From contig CAJJDN010000162.1 in NCBI GenBank assembly GCA_905182985.1, forward strand, positions 182,857-246,856: 64,000 nucleotides of DNA. The letters are read 5' to 3'. Made by a program: the position numbers and the translations under genes. Of this stretch, positions 36,656 to 49,957 are shown piece after piece; the stretch's first letter is position 1, and each line of letters begins with the position of its first letter. This DNA comes from Paramecium sonneborni. Taxonomy: Eukaryota > Ciliophora > Oligohymenophorea > Peniculida > Parameciidae. The notes beneath the pieces are model-generated. The model did not search any database. It was not told where the DNA came from and saw only the letters and a list, made by a program, of their open reading frames with translations.

Positions 36656-38310
36656 ATGAGTCGTGCAGTGTTACAACCATTTGAAGTTTATCAAAAAGCT
36701 AGAGTTTAATTTGTGTAGACAGTGGCTGAGTTAGCAAAAAGACCATAAAATATAGAGGCTTTATAATCAGCAGGTAATGAAACCGTAATAAATGTTTTAG
36801 GCGTGATGTCCTTATTGAGACCTTTGTTATTAGATTGTGTACCATCAATTCAATAATCAGCAGCATTGGCACTGGGAAGATTGGCCAAACATTCTGAAGA
36901 TTTGGCAGAAGCAGTTGTTTCGAACGAAATATTGCCATAATTAGTGAGTTCGTTGGGAGAACAAAATCGTTTCTATAAAAAAGCTGCAGCATTTGTACTT
37001 AGATGTGTAGCTAAACATTCTTCAACTTTGGCAATGGCAGTTGTTAATTCAGGAGCTTTAGAAGCATTGGTTCAATGTTTAGAAGAATTTGATCCAAGTG
37101 TAAAAGAAGCAGCAGCAAGTGCTCTTCGTTACATAGCTAAGTAAGTATAAAAAGTATTCTGTATAGACACACAGCAGATTTGGCTTAGGCAGTAGTAGAT
37201 GCAGGAGCAGTTCCATTATTGGTACTTTGTATATAGGAGCCAGAAACAACATTAAAAAGAGTATCAGCAGGTGCATTATCAGAAATTTGCAAGCATTCAG
37301 CAGAGTTGGCTTAGAATGTAGTAGATGCAGGTGCAGCACCATTTTTGAGTGCATTGATACCTCATCATGATGCAGAATTGAAGAGATCAGTTTGTTTTTG
37401 TTTAGCAAATATAGCAAAACATACAATAGATTTGGCTGAAGCAATAGTAGATGTGGATATTTTTCCAAAGATTTTATATAGATTAAAAGACACAGATCCT
37501 GGAGTTAGGTATAGTAATTAATAAATAATAAAATAGAAAGGCAGCAGCTACATGTATAAGAGAAATAGCACGATAATCATAAGACTTAGCTAAAATGATT
37601 TGTAGTGCAGGTGCAGTAGTGTCAATAGTTGATTACATTAATGAAGCAAAAGGGGATGCTCGTTTACCAGGAATAATGACATTAGGATTTATAGGAGCAT
37701 TTGATGAAGCTTTAGCAATGGGAATAATAGCAGCTAAAGGAATTGCACCTTTAAAAGATGCTCTAATTAAAGAACCTGATTAATCTGTAAAGAGTGCTTC
37801 TGCCTGGTCTCTTGGTATGATTGGAGGGCATTCTGCTGATCATTCTAGAGCAATGGCTGAAGCTGATGTTCCATCACATTTACTTGCTGTATTATATTTT
37901 ATTTATTTATTTTAAGGTTTATAAATTCCCTGAATCTAGTGAAGATCTTAAAAAGAAATCAAGTTAAGCTTTGAAATCTATTTTATAAATGTGCACATAT
38001 TTACCTGCATTAGAACCATTAATCTCAGAAGCACCTCCTGATATTCTATAATATGTTTTACATCAATTCCAAAAGACTTTACCTAATGATAATGCTGCTA
38101 AAAAGTATATTATTCTTTATTATCTTTAGATAATTTGTATTATCTGAAGGTCTCAAGAAGATACAAGAAATTAAAGCTAATCCTGGATCCAAATTAAGAT
38201 AATATATAGATGAAATCAATTCATATTATCCACCAGAAATTATTCAATATTACAGTGCTGGTTACGAACAACAATTGCTCAAGAAGTTAGACGATTATAA
38301 TGCAGATTGA
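36656..38310 (+). CDS. SPAG6: SPAG6/PF16 axonemal central-pair ARM protein
   Basis: Four introns (37,141-37,166; 37,509-37,536; two more of 28 and 25 nt) give 515 codons plus stop, close to human SPAG6 and Chlamydomonas PF16. Eight armadillo repeats run through the protein, e.g. QSAALALGRLAKHSEDLA, KEAAASALRYIAKHTADL, KRSVCFCLANIAKHTIDL. The C-terminus KQFVLSEGLKKIQEIKAN...QYYSAGYEQQLLKKLDDY is diagnostic of the family. Role: C1 microtubule of the central pair, needed for ciliary motility. All four introns fall within ARM repeats or at the last conserved block. High confidence from sequence alone. Confidence 0.95.
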
Positions 38311-38585
38311 AAATTTATAATATTCATCCAAATATATATTATTTACAAAAACCAACATAATTAAATTTCATTGATGTATAATTACATTACCACTTTAAAT
38401 ACAGAAGAAGAGGAATAATAACATTATTAATTAATCTTAAGGAAATTAAATGTTATAATGATACATTACACACTTATTCAAACTTTTCTATTCTTCCAAT
38501 ATTCCAATTCAATCTTTTCTATTTATTTTTAAGAATCCTCCTAAAATATAAAGGAATTTGAATATAATTCAAAAAAATAACGAAG

Positions 38586-39257
38586 ATGACCGTAAGTATT
38601 TATCTATATCTTCAAATGTCTATTAATTGAATTAATCATAAGAAGATGACACAGAATAATTAAGATAATAAATCAATTTTCTTCATGATGAATTGAGCAA
38701 ATCTAAATAAAATATGATGTAAATTATTGAAGAACTTACTCAAGAAAGACATTTACTTATCTTCAAAATTCAAGTCACTATTGATAATTTATAATAGTAA
38801 AAATAGCTAAGAAACAAATCTATTCATTCAACCTAATAAGGCATTACTAATGAACTAAATCGAAATAAGAAGATTAGAATTGTTAGAAAAGAATTTTCAA
38901 AGAACTAACTGATATGTTGAAAACTGAAAATGTTATTCAAGTAGTTCATCGTTATAACAAAAATGTATTAAACAAGATAATTTATTGGATATAAATAATT
39001 CTTTTTATCAATTTAAAAAAGTAATTATAAAAATAAATCTTATTTTTCAATTTGAATGCTAATATCAATAGGCAGATGAAAGATTTTTTACTCACTTATA
39101 TTTTGTTCAAATTATAAAATTTTTATCAATTCCAATAATAACCTATCTCAAGTTTTTAAATTTGTTCTCTGAAAAATGTTATTTTCATAGTTTTAATTAA
39201 ATATTTGCTTTTCTTCTTATACAAAAGATAAAACCAATCTTTTTATATAACAATTGA
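38586..39257 (+). CDS. Coiled-coil protein, gene model incomplete
   Basis: Plus-strand blocks QLRQQINFLHDELSKSKQ, MQIIEELTQERHLL, KELTDMLKTENVIQVVHRY and ADERFFTHLYFVQII are protein-like and lie in different frames, so two or three short introns are needed that I could not place. The 3' part lies inside a duplicated assembly segment and recurs at 40,000-40,384. Start and end are approximate. Confidence 0.4.
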
Positions 39258-39973
39258 TTTATAAATCATCGCTAGATTAAAATAGTTAATAAAAATAATT
39301 TATAAAATAAATAATACATTATGATAGTATTTCAATTGAAAGTAACACTATTTTAAAGAAACTCTACTTAAAATTTACAATTATCATTTTATAGCATTAA
39401 TTAGATTATTTACTTTATAATTTAATGAAAAAAATTTTAATATTATTATCAATAATAGCAATTTGTAAATTTTAGGGCGATGATGAGGAAAAAAATAAAT
39501 GCAATTTAATAATAAAAGGCATTTTTTAAGGTTTAACATTAAGTTACTAAGTCAATCAATAAAATATTATGGAGAATTTGAATTGTAATGATTTTTTGAA
39601 TGCCATTTCTATATCTGTTTAATTTTCAAAAATTAAGTCTTATGATTCTTTGTAAATTGGATGGGATGAATTGGGAAATGCCTTTGAAGAGATACATAAA
39701 TCAATTATAAAACAATAGTAATAAAGTTTATCAAATAATTAGATAAATTTAATCACAGGTAGGGAGATTTATAAATAATTTGAAATTAAAATTAAAAAAT
39801 AAAGTTACCTGTGATATAAATAGCATGACGGAGAAACTTTCTGAATATCTTTTAGAATCTAATTATTTTAGTAATTGAATTAATAATTTAGGTGAATAAT
39901 TTGATGATTGGAAAGAGGGTAGGTATTTTTAATATGGATAGAAAATTGGTAAGATGTTGCTGAAGATTTAATT
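38848..39973. repeat. Exact 1126-bp duplication of 39,975-41,100 (assembly artefact)
   Basis: Bases 38,848-39,973 recur at 39,975-41,100 (offset 1127), separated only by a single N at 39,974. The first copy ends exactly at the N and the second begins exactly after it, the pattern of two overlapping contig ends joined with a nominal 1-bp gap. The first copy contains a truncated second version of the secreted-protein gene (39,425-39,973). Confidence 0.9.
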
Positions 39974-40551
39974 NTAATGAACTAAATCGAAATAAGAAGA
40001 TTAGAATTGTTAGAAAAGAATTTTCAAAGAACTAACTGATATGTTGAAAACTGAAAATGTTATTCAAGTAGTTCATCGTTATAACAAAAATGTATTAAAC
40101 AAGATAATTTATTGGATATAAATAATTCTTTTTATCAATTTAAAAAAGTAATTATAAAAATAAATCTTATTTTTCAATTTGAATGCTAATATCAATAGGC
40201 AGATGAAAGATTTTTTACTCACTTATATTTTGTTCAAATTATAAAATTTTTATCAATTCCAATAATAACCTATCTCAAGTTTTTAAATTTGTTCTCTGAA
40301 AAATGTTATTTTCATAGTTTTAATTAAATATTTGCTTTTCTTCTTATACAAAAGATAAAACCAATCTTTTTATATAACAATTGATTTATAAATCATCGCT
40401 AGATTAAAATAGTTAATAAAAATAATTTATAAAATAAATAATACATTATGATAGTATTTCAATTGAAAGTAACACTATTTTAAAGAAACTCTACTTAAAA
40501 TTTACAATTATCATTTTATAGCATTAATTAGATTATTTACTTTATAATTTA

Positions 40552-41623
40552 ATGAAAAAAATTTTAATATTATTATCAATAATAGCAATTTGTAAATTTT
40601 AGGGCGATGATGAGGAAAAAAATAAATGCAATTTAATAATAAAAGGCATTTTTTAAGGTTTAACATTAAGTTACTAAGTCAATCAATAAAATATTATGGA
40701 GAATTTGAATTGTAATGATTTTTTGAATGCCATTTCTATATCTGTTTAATTTTCAAAAATTAAGTCTTATGATTCTTTGTAAATTGGATGGGATGAATTG
40801 GGAAATGCCTTTGAAGAGATACATAAATCAATTATAAAACAATAGTAATAAAGTTTATCAAATAATTAGATAAATTTAATCACAGGTAGGGAGATTTATA
40901 AATAATTTGAAATTAAAATTAAAAAATAAAGTTACCTGTGATATAAATAGCATGACGGAGAAACTTTCTGAATATCTTTTAGAATCTAATTATTTTAGTA
41001 ATTGAATTAATAATTTAGGTGAATAATTTGATGATTGGAAAGAGGGTAGGTATTTTTAATATGGATAGAAAATTGGTAAGATGTTGCTGAAGATTTAATT
41101 ACCTATTGTTAATTTAAAAGCTATTTTTGAAGATTTGGAAGTCGTCTTGGAAGTTTTTAGTGGTTTATAAAATGGTATAAAAGATTAGTCACAAATTGAA
41201 AGTGAATAAATAGTTGAATGTTTAGAGGGAGCTGATCAAATGATTGTTTATTTTGATGATTTTATTTTTCAAACTTAACGAAATTTTTAGGCGTTATCCA
41301 CCCATTGTATTATCCAAGAAATTGTACTTGCACTAAATCATTATATAAATGCTTTAGAGAAATGCTAAGATTCAATATTAAATGCCCCAATTTTAATCTA
41401 AAATTTAAAAAAATTTAATGTTCTAAAAGATTTCAAACCTGAGAACCTTTTAAAATTAGAAAAGGCTAAATAATCAATAATTAATTAAAAGGAGTAATTT
41501 TTAGCTGTTTGTTGGAAAATGGGATATTGGTTTGGATTTGGCGAGTAAATTAGCATTTATCTTCAATTTTATACTTAACTCTAAGATTAGAATGAAAAAA
41601 ATATTGAAAATGACCAAATTTGA
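40552..41623 (+). CDS. Secreted protein, unidentified
   Basis: A signal peptide (MKKILILLSIIAICKFQG) is followed by a helical, moderately Cys-containing protein. Introns of 46 nt (longer than usual) and 21 nt give 334 codons plus stop. Blocks: NLNCNDFLNAISISVQFS, SMTEKLSEYLLESNYF, ADQMIVYFDDFIFQTQ, LAVCWKMGYWFGFGEQI. No known domain; an all-helical secreted protein such as a trichocyst-matrix or cortical protein is possible, but composition does not decide. The 5' half is duplicated by the assembly at 39,425-39,973. Confidence 0.7.
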
Positions 41624-41679
41624 ATAATTATTAATAGGAATACATTAAAAAAAAATGAATCGTTTAAAGTTTGTAATTA

Positions 41680-43846
41680 TCAAAACTGTTTTAAATTTTT
41701 GTATTCCTACAAACTTATTGGATATTTACATGGTTTTTTTGATAATTTACAATTTTCACATTTATTAGGTTCATATTCTTCTTTTGTAATTATTTTTCCT
41801 TTTTATTCCCATGGTTTGTAGTTTTCACAACCTTTTCTATGGTAATGATTACCGTGACTTTTAATAGGAATTCTATCAGCAGAACAGGCTGAACACAAAT
41901 CTTTTTAGCATCCAAAACAGCTCACATGATTGCATTTTTCATCTTTTGTTTACATTAAATTACAAAAAGGACATACAAGAATTGGCATTCCTTAAATTGC
42001 TTTTTGAATCTCTTTGGAAAGACTTGGGCATTATTAATTCTAATATAAATAAAAATTTTACTTATTAATTTTTGCCATGATACTCTTGTCGACACAAACT
42101 ACAAAGTTTTTTCTTGCATCTTTAGCATTCAATCATATCCTATTTAGATAAAATCTATTAGTCTGCTTCTATTGCCAATGAACAATTAAAACATTTCAAA
42201 GGAATGTTTGCTAAAACTTACTTTTTTACAATTTCAATAAAATGTTATTTAGCAATATTACTTTTTATAAAATCCTAATAACTTTCCAATGATTTTTCAC
42301 AACTATAACATTTAATATTTTAAAAATTCGCATTATCTTTTGCTTTTTAAAATAAATTTACTTAAACACATTATGCATGAAGTTTCTTTTAGCAACAAGG
42401 AGTTAAAATAGCTTGGCTTGAATTTGGATTGTAACAGTCTGCGCATACTTCACATTCTTGATTATCTTACTATGTTGATTTATTAACAAAAGTAATTATT
42501 CTCCTATTTTTTGTTTCTTCTTGAGTTTCATTTATAATATGCTGTGTTGAGAATACATCTTCATCCGAAACTGGTTGTGTTATAGATGTATAAGCTAAAG
42601 AGAAAGAATTCTATTTCTAGAACTAATTTATATCAGTGCATTCAGATGAATAGTCAGTTTTTAATTATTTTTAAAATGACATTTAACTTGAAGTTTTTTA
42701 TTATGAGTGCCATTCTTATTGAGGTGGCTATTTTTACTGTGTTTAGTATTGAATTTATTATTATTATTATTAGGCTGTACTATTTCCTATATTGAAGGCA
42801 TTATTACTATTTTAACTACCATTATTCAACATTTTTTAATGATTGGCAAAATCTTTTACAATCTACCAATTATTCTTCTAAGGATTTGTAAAATTATTAT
42901 TCTAATTAATATTATTGTGATTAACAAAGTTTTGTCCAAAAGAACCTAATTTTTAATATTGTTAAAAACAATTTTGTGAATTTGGAACAATATTTTATAT
43001 TGTCTATTGTTAATTTTCATTATTCTAAGATTAACTTGTTGATTATTTCAGTTAAACTTTTTCAAAATTTTAAATTTCACAATTAAATTAAACTTATGGT
43101 GAACTTAAATATTATTAATTTAATTTATTAGGGATTAAATTGCATTATTACAAATAAGGTATGTTATTATTTGAAGAAAATATTAAGTAAGGCCTACTGC
43201 CATCTTTTTCATCACCTAAGTACAACAGAATTCTATATTTTATGTCTTATTCATTCAAATCTTATACCATATTGCCATTTAGACTTTTATAACAAGAAAA
43301 ATTCTTATTAGAACTGTGTTTTTCATAAACAAAGCTTTCCTATAAAACAATGCTAATTGCTTTAAATTCATTGCTTTGAGGAAAAACACTTAAAGATTCT
43401 TTTTAAAAAATAAACCTACAAAGGCAGATTAGGCTTTCTGATTATAAATCAATCAACTTATGTCTCAAAACATTACAAAATTAATTTTTTACTTCTTGAA
43501 TCTAAGAAAGCTATATAATTTAATAAAAGAAACTTCCAAAACTCATTTCGATTTATGAAATATTAAAATTTACAATCGGAAAGCAATTCCATAATAAAAG
43601 TTTTGATTATAAATGTGGAGGAAAATAAATTTAGTTTTTGCAAATAAATTCCAAAACTTCTTGTTTAGAATGGATCATAACAGAACTAAAAATGTATTCT
43701 TCCTATTAATTCATTTTCTATTAAATTTTAATAATGTTTAATATATTATAATTATAATCCCAAGTCTAGAAAAATTCTTAAATTGTGTAATTTCTTAATT
43801 AAATAGAATCAAACTTCTAAAAGCTGGTTTTATGTGAATCAATCAT
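41680..43846 (-). CDS. RBR (RING-in-between-RING) E3 ubiquitin ligase
   Basis: One 22-nt intron gives 714 codons plus stop. The long N-terminal region is Asn/Gln-rich and low complexity. RING1 starts QECEVCADCYNPNSSQ, with TPCCQKKLHAQC. The IBR contains PLKCFNCSLAIEA, and CQRCKKKLCSLCRQEYHG. RING2 reads LVCPFCNLMQTKDEKCNHV then CFGCQKDLCSACSAD, with the likely catalytic Cys in DEKCNH, and a final H/C pair (HYHRKGC). These three Zn modules define RBR ligases, which pass ubiquitin through a RING2 thioester. The start is the first ATG after an upstream TGA; a later in-frame ATG at 43,546 (MSFGSFFYQ) is an alternative. Confidence 0.8.
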
Positions 43847-43869
43847 AGGATAAGCAGATCAATTTATTT

Positions 43870-44660
43870 AATTGGTTTCACAACTAATAGTTCTATAGCA
43901 AGCTAATTATTTTTTTTTTAATTTTCACATTTTTGCCATTCTTTTTCAATAGGAGGCATTAAGTCTTTTAGTATTTATATGGAAAATAGAAATCACATTT
44001 GACTTAAATTTCATTTGCCAACCTTTAGTATTTTTCAGGGGAATCAAATTGATTTATCACTATTTGTTCAACTGAGACTATTTAATGACGAATATTTATC
44101 AATCCTCCAAACAAAATATCAATTTATTTGATTGTTCATTTAAACTAAGATTATTTATGATTTATTAGCGCAACCAGTATAATTTATCTATAAACAATAT
44201 ATACCATTAATGTGTCCATTTAATTTTTATAATAAATTCCATTTATTTATTATGTGGTTTATATTTCCAAACCAAAATACTGTTGTTTCACAAAATATAT
44301 TTGCCATATTCATAAAATTTAAAGTAACACTTTGTTTTCATTTTCTTTTAATAAACCAATTTATTATAATTTTCATGCCCTGATATTCTATCCCCATGCA
44401 AGCAATAAGATTTATTAATCTTTATTTATAGATAACGCGTAACATTTATCCTATTTCAATATTGTTTTAATTCCTATGATCAAATGTTAATTTATTCGAA
44501 TTTATTTCAAAGATATTTGGATGCTATAACTATACTAATGTTTCTAGTTTTTTCACAGATTTTTGGATTTACTTATTACACTTTTCTTTCGAATTTTTTC
44601 ATTTTTTTTATAATATATAATCTATAATAATTTAGATTCATTCTATAGATTATCCAAACA
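43870..44660 (-). pseudogene. Decayed WD40-repeat gene
   Basis: Minus-strand fragments in shifting frames keep WD40 features: FCETTVFWFGNIN, WNLLQKLNGHINGIYCLQI, then NQFDSPEKYQRLANE. Frameshifts and TGA codons separate the pieces and no intron set restores them. It resembles the WD40 family member at 59,242-60,745 in its C-terminal half. The 5' limit is unclear. Confidence 0.45.
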
Positions 44661-45159
44661 GTTTAAATATTTCATCACAACTTTTAACCTTTTATCATGT
44701 GCTCAATCTTAGAAAGTCCAATTTATTAGAATTATTAAATATTAAAATTACAGTAAGTCATTCAAAAGTTAAGAATCCTATCAAGGTTGAGCATTTTTAG
44801 TAGAAATGAATTTTTGCTTAATCCATTCAATTTAAACTTTCTAAATTGATTAACTTGTGAGTATGTTGAGAATGGCAACAAAGATAACAACAACATTTTC
44901 TATTAAAATTACTAATGTCCAAATCATGAATTATATACTTTAGATTTCAAGCAAAAATAGAAGAGTTGTTAATAAAGACATGGAAAAATTTTTATTACAT
45001 ATAGAAGTATCCAAAAATAAAAATAATATTGGACCTAAAAAAGTGAATTATCCTGAAAAAGATAAAAAAAATTGCATTTTTAGTATTAAATACCCTTCCT
45101 TACAAACAATTTTATAAAAGAGATGATTTCACATAATAGAAACATATTATATTGAATTG
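44661..45159. other. Unassigned, weak plus-strand coding signal
   Basis: Plus-strand stretches (EYVENGNKDNNNIFYQ, FQAKIEELLIKTWKNF) look protein-like but sit in different frames without a start. Possibly a relic. No other element seen. Confidence 0.3.
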
Positions 45160-46428
45160 TATCTGTTTTGATTTATTAAAATATGTTAAAGATGATTGAG
45201 TTTTTCTTCTAAAATTAATACGGATGAATCTAAGATTTATTTAATAATCATATTCCATCCTAATATTTCTCTTTTAATAAAGCTTCTAGTGTGAAAAAAT
45301 CTAAATAAATTTCTATAATCACAAGCACTCTTAGTTAGGCAGAAGTATTCTTGATGAGCTACTTTTACATCCCTCAACTTTGAGTAACATATGACTCCCT
45401 AAAGAAATGTCTTCAGATCTCATTGTAGGTAAAATATTAGGATAAATTTCCTGACAGAATAACCTTCTGGGAATGTATGATAGTATAGTTGATGGGGCGT
45501 GAAGAAAGAAAGTAAGCATGGATTAATACTTTTAACTTTTAGCATAATTATTAATATATTAGTGTATACTTTTTACATCAATATTTATAAAGACATTAAC
45601 AAAATTGATCAATTAATCTAAATAAATGGAAACGAAACTTAAATTTTAATTAAGAAATTTTTTAGTAAAAAGTAATCATCATTAGATTTACAGTTGTCAA
45701 AAGATCATAATTTTTATTCAGATAGTTAACCTCCAACAACAAAAATGATTAAGTAGAATTACTTAGTTTTTTTATGAGAGATTACCATTAATTGTTTTAA
45801 ATGAAGATAGAATTTTGTGATGGAAAAAAAAAAAATTTATTTATAGTAATAATCAACAATCAATTTTGAAATCAATATTTAGTTTAAAAAGAATAATAAA
45901 TTTTAGAGTAAATAGAGAAATAATCGATTGAATGACCAAAATAATCAATGATTTAATTTTCAACATTTCAATCTGTATAATTGAATTAAAATAGTTATAT
46001 TGTAGATTAGCAAATCTTGAACTGTTATAAATTAAATTAACACAAACTTGATAATTAAAATTTTAATATTTATTAACTAATAAAAATATCTCTCCATTAG
46101 CGAACCAGTAGCTGAGATACGGGTTATCCAATTTGCTCATTAATTTATAAGTCTAGATAGTAAAAATGGCATAAATACTTAACAGTGGTATTTCGAAATA
46201 ATTCCTTCATTAATTTGTATAATTGAGCAGCCAACATTCTTTATGCGTCACCTCAATAACAGGAATTGAGTTTGCTCTTTTAAATTAGCCATGGTAAAAG
46301 TTTTACATCATGGCTTCTCGTCTGATTTTAACCCAGTAACTAATTGTTCTATTGTTTGGTTCACCAGGTGTATAAGGAGATGATTTCTTATCTTTGAAAA
46401 AGTTTTAATATATATATAACAAAAGTTT
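45160..46428. repeat. Exact 1269-bp duplication of 46,430-47,698 (assembly artefact)
   Basis: The segment is repeated with an offset of 1270 across a single N at 46,429; copy 1 ends at the N and copy 2 starts right after it. The content is AT-rich with scattered minus-strand coding-like frames (e.g. AAQLYKLMKELFRNTTV) that I cannot assign. Confidence 0.9.
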
Positions 46429-47933
46429 NTATCTGTTTTGATTTATTAAAATATGTTAAAGATGATTGAGTTTTTCTTCTAAAATTAATACGGATGAATC
46501 TAAGATTTATTTAATAATCATATTCCATCCTAATATTTCTCTTTTAATAAAGCTTCTAGTGTGAAAAAATCTAAATAAATTTCTATAATCACAAGCACTC
46601 TTAGTTAGGCAGAAGTATTCTTGATGAGCTACTTTTACATCCCTCAACTTTGAGTAACATATGACTCCCTAAAGAAATGTCTTCAGATCTCATTGTAGGT
46701 AAAATATTAGGATAAATTTCCTGACAGAATAACCTTCTGGGAATGTATGATAGTATAGTTGATGGGGCGTGAAGAAAGAAAGTAAGCATGGATTAATACT
46801 TTTAACTTTTAGCATAATTATTAATATATTAGTGTATACTTTTTACATCAATATTTATAAAGACATTAACAAAATTGATCAATTAATCTAAATAAATGGA
46901 AACGAAACTTAAATTTTAATTAAGAAATTTTTTAGTAAAAAGTAATCATCATTAGATTTACAGTTGTCAAAAGATCATAATTTTTATTCAGATAGTTAAC
47001 CTCCAACAACAAAAATGATTAAGTAGAATTACTTAGTTTTTTTATGAGAGATTACCATTAATTGTTTTAAATGAAGATAGAATTTTGTGATGGAAAAAAA
47101 AAAAATTTATTTATAGTAATAATCAACAATCAATTTTGAAATCAATATTTAGTTTAAAAAGAATAATAAATTTTAGAGTAAATAGAGAAATAATCGATTG
47201 AATGACCAAAATAATCAATGATTTAATTTTCAACATTTCAATCTGTATAATTGAATTAAAATAGTTATATTGTAGATTAGCAAATCTTGAACTGTTATAA
47301 ATTAAATTAACACAAACTTGATAATTAAAATTTTAATATTTATTAACTAATAAAAATATCTCTCCATTAGCGAACCAGTAGCTGAGATACGGGTTATCCA
47401 ATTTGCTCATTAATTTATAAGTCTAGATAGTAAAAATGGCATAAATACTTAACAGTGGTATTTCGAAATAATTCCTTCATTAATTTGTATAATTGAGCAG
47501 CCAACATTCTTTATGCGTCACCTCAATAACAGGAATTGAGTTTGCTCTTTTAAATTAGCCATGGTAAAAGTTTTACATCATGGCTTCTCGTCTGATTTTA
47601 ACCCAGTAACTAATTGTTCTATTGTTTGGTTCACCAGGTGTATAAGGAGATGATTTCTTATCTTTGAAAAAGTTTTAATATATATATAACAAAAGTTTGT
47701 CCATATTATGCACAAAATATTAGGGTTGAAGATGAAAGAGAAAAAATGAGAATTATTCTAGCATCAGTCGTTGAACTATTGGTATAAAAATTCGTGCTGC
47801 ATTTTTTCTAATGAAAAACAGCTGAATACCAAGGCCTCATCAAAAATCACTTCTAAATCAAAAAGCCCTGTGTTAATCCTCATAAACTCTTTCAAGCATG
47901 TAATTGAACATTATTACAGTACTTACTACTTGT

Positions 47934-48564
47934 NNNNNNNNNNNNNNNNNNNNNNNNNNNNNNNNNNNNNNNNNNNNNNNNNNNNNNNNNNNNNNNNNNN
48001 NNNNNNNNNNNNNNNNNNNNNNNNNNNNNNNNNNNNNNNNNNNNNNNNNNNNNNNNNNNNNNNNNNNNNNNNNNNNNNNNNNNNNNNNNNNNNNNNNNNN
48101 NNNNNNNNNNNNNNNNNNNNNNNNNNNNNNNNNNNNNNNNNNNNNNNNNNNNNNNNNNNNNNNNNNNNNNNNNNNNNNNNNNNNNNNNNNNNNNNNNNNN
48201 NNNNNNNNNNNNNNNNNNNNNNNNNNNNNNNNNNNNNNNNNNNNNNNNNNNNNNNNNNNNNNNNNNNNNNNNNNNNNNNNNNNNNNNNNNNNNNNNNNNN
48301 NNNNNNNNNNNNNNNNNNNNNNNNNNNNNNNNNNNNNNNNNNNNNNNNNNNNNNNNNNNNNNNNNNNNNNNNNNNNNNNNNNNNNNNNNNNNNNNNNNNN
48401 NNNNNNNNNNNNNNNNNNNNNNNNNNNNNNNNNNNNNNNNNNNNNNNNNNNNNNNNNNNNNNNNNNNNNNNNNNNNNNNNNNNNNNNNNNNNNNNNNNNN
48501 NNNNNNNNNNNNNNNNNNNNNNNNNNNNNNNNNNNNNNNNNNNNNNNNNNNNNNNNNNNNNNNN
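47934..48564. other. Assembly gap (631 N)
   Basis: A run of N. Sequence on its right (from 48,565) repeats 47,260-47,933, so the true distance is probably negative (overlapping contig ends) and the gap may not exist. Confidence 0.95.
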
Positions 48565-49238
48565 AATAGTTATATTGTAGATTAGCAAATCTTGAACTGT
48601 TATAAATTAAATTAACACAAACTTGATAATTAAAATTTTAATATTTATTAACTAATAAAAATATCTCTCCATTAGCGAACCAGTAGCTGAGATACGGGTT
48701 ATCCAATTTGCTCATTAATTTATAAGTCTAGATAGTAAAAATGGCATAAATACTTAACAGTGGTATTTCGAAATAATTCCTTCATTAATTTGTATAATTG
48801 AGCAGCCAACATTCTTTATGCGTCACCTCAATAACAGGAATTGAGTTTGCTCTTTTAAATTAGCCATGGTAAAAGTTTTACATCATGGCTTCTCGTCTGA
48901 TTTTAACCCAGTAACTAATTGTTCTATTGTTTGGTTCACCAGGTGTATAAGGAGATGATTTCTTATCTTTGAAAAAGTTTTAATATATATATAACAAAAG
49001 TTTGTCCATATTATGCACAAAATATTAGGGTTGAAGATGAAAGAGAAAAAATGAGAATTATTCTAGCATCAGTCGTTGAACTATTGGTATAAAAATTCGT
49101 GCTGCATTTTTTCTAATGAAAAACAGCTGAATACCAAGGCCTCATCAAAAATCACTTCTAAATCAAAAAGCCCTGTGTTAATCCTCATAAACTCTTTCAA
49201 GCATGTAATTGAACATTATTACAGTACTTACTACTTGT
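48565..49238. repeat. 674-bp duplication of 47,260-47,933 across the N gap
   Basis: Offset 1305. The left copy ends at the first N and the right copy starts at the first base after the N run, then continues into unique sequence at 49,239. Same contig-overlap signature as the two single-N joints. Confidence 0.88.
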
Positions 49239-49612
49239 GGGTACTCTTGGAGAGGAGATAGAACAAATCCCAAATTATATAGACCATAAGACTGTTAATC
49301 CTATTGAGAGATCATTATCACCTACTCAATCCCATCAGTCTTATGAGCTGATTTAAGCTACAAAATCCCTTCAGATCCGCTATTCCAATGATAAAAAGAA
49401 CCAAGTCATAATCATGTGACAGTAGAAATTCTAATGAAGGAAGACCAATAAGAGCATTAGGTTCTGCTAAACATGCGGCATTATGCTCTTCCTATAACAC
49501 TGATTTTGTAATCTTAGCCTACAATAGAATATCGATGGCTTTGGCATTTAAGTAAGAGCCTGCTCTAGTACTAGATTAGATCCCAGAAATATTTCTATAT
49601 ATGTGAGCAGCA
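48883..49612 (-). CDS. Unidentified multi-exon gene, partial model
   Basis: Good protein-like sequence on minus: HIYRNISGIQSSTRAGSYL, NAKAIDILLQAK, EEHNAACLAEPNALIGLPS, HDYDLVLFIIGIADLKGF. A 25-nt intron (GTAGGTGAT...CAATAG) leads to LRINSLMVYIIWDLF, a 22-nt intron to KKCSTNFYTNSSTTDA then RIILIFSLSSSTLIF, and a 29-nt intron to IRNHLLIHLVNQTIEQL. Base composition is less AT-rich than the surroundings. The 5' end (above 49,612) and the 3' end are not resolved. Two Rossmann-like strands are suggested, but no family is recognised. Part lies in the duplicated assembly segment. Confidence 0.45.
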
Positions 49613-49957
49613 TAAATAAACAAATATGTCCTGAAATTCATCTTTAAGGTTAAAAATAATTGAGTGAATGAACAGAATAAAATTGGGTTTTTAAAAATAT
49701 TTGCTCCTCTCAGTAAATCTCTGCCCTGTGAAGATAGATAAACTTATTGCCCAGGGCTTGATTGATCAAAATATCCAATACAATTGTTTATCAGATAGTT
49801 GATAGGGGCTCAGGCCAAAATTATAAAAGTTATTCAAAAACAATTTTTTGGAGTGTCATTATGGTTAAAAAAAAGTATTTATAAATTAATATTTGCTGGG
49901 GAAGCAATTTTTATAGTATCCAAAAAAATTGCTAGATTTATTATAATTATTTATAAA

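Noticed and set aside
45331..46789. Two identical 62-aa ORFs (45,331 and 46,601) as a gene pair
   Set aside because: They are the two copies of an unmerged contig overlap and the frame has no independent coding support.
47771..48588. ORFs running through the N block on both strands
   Set aside because: They consist mainly of undefined residues and are artefacts of translating N.
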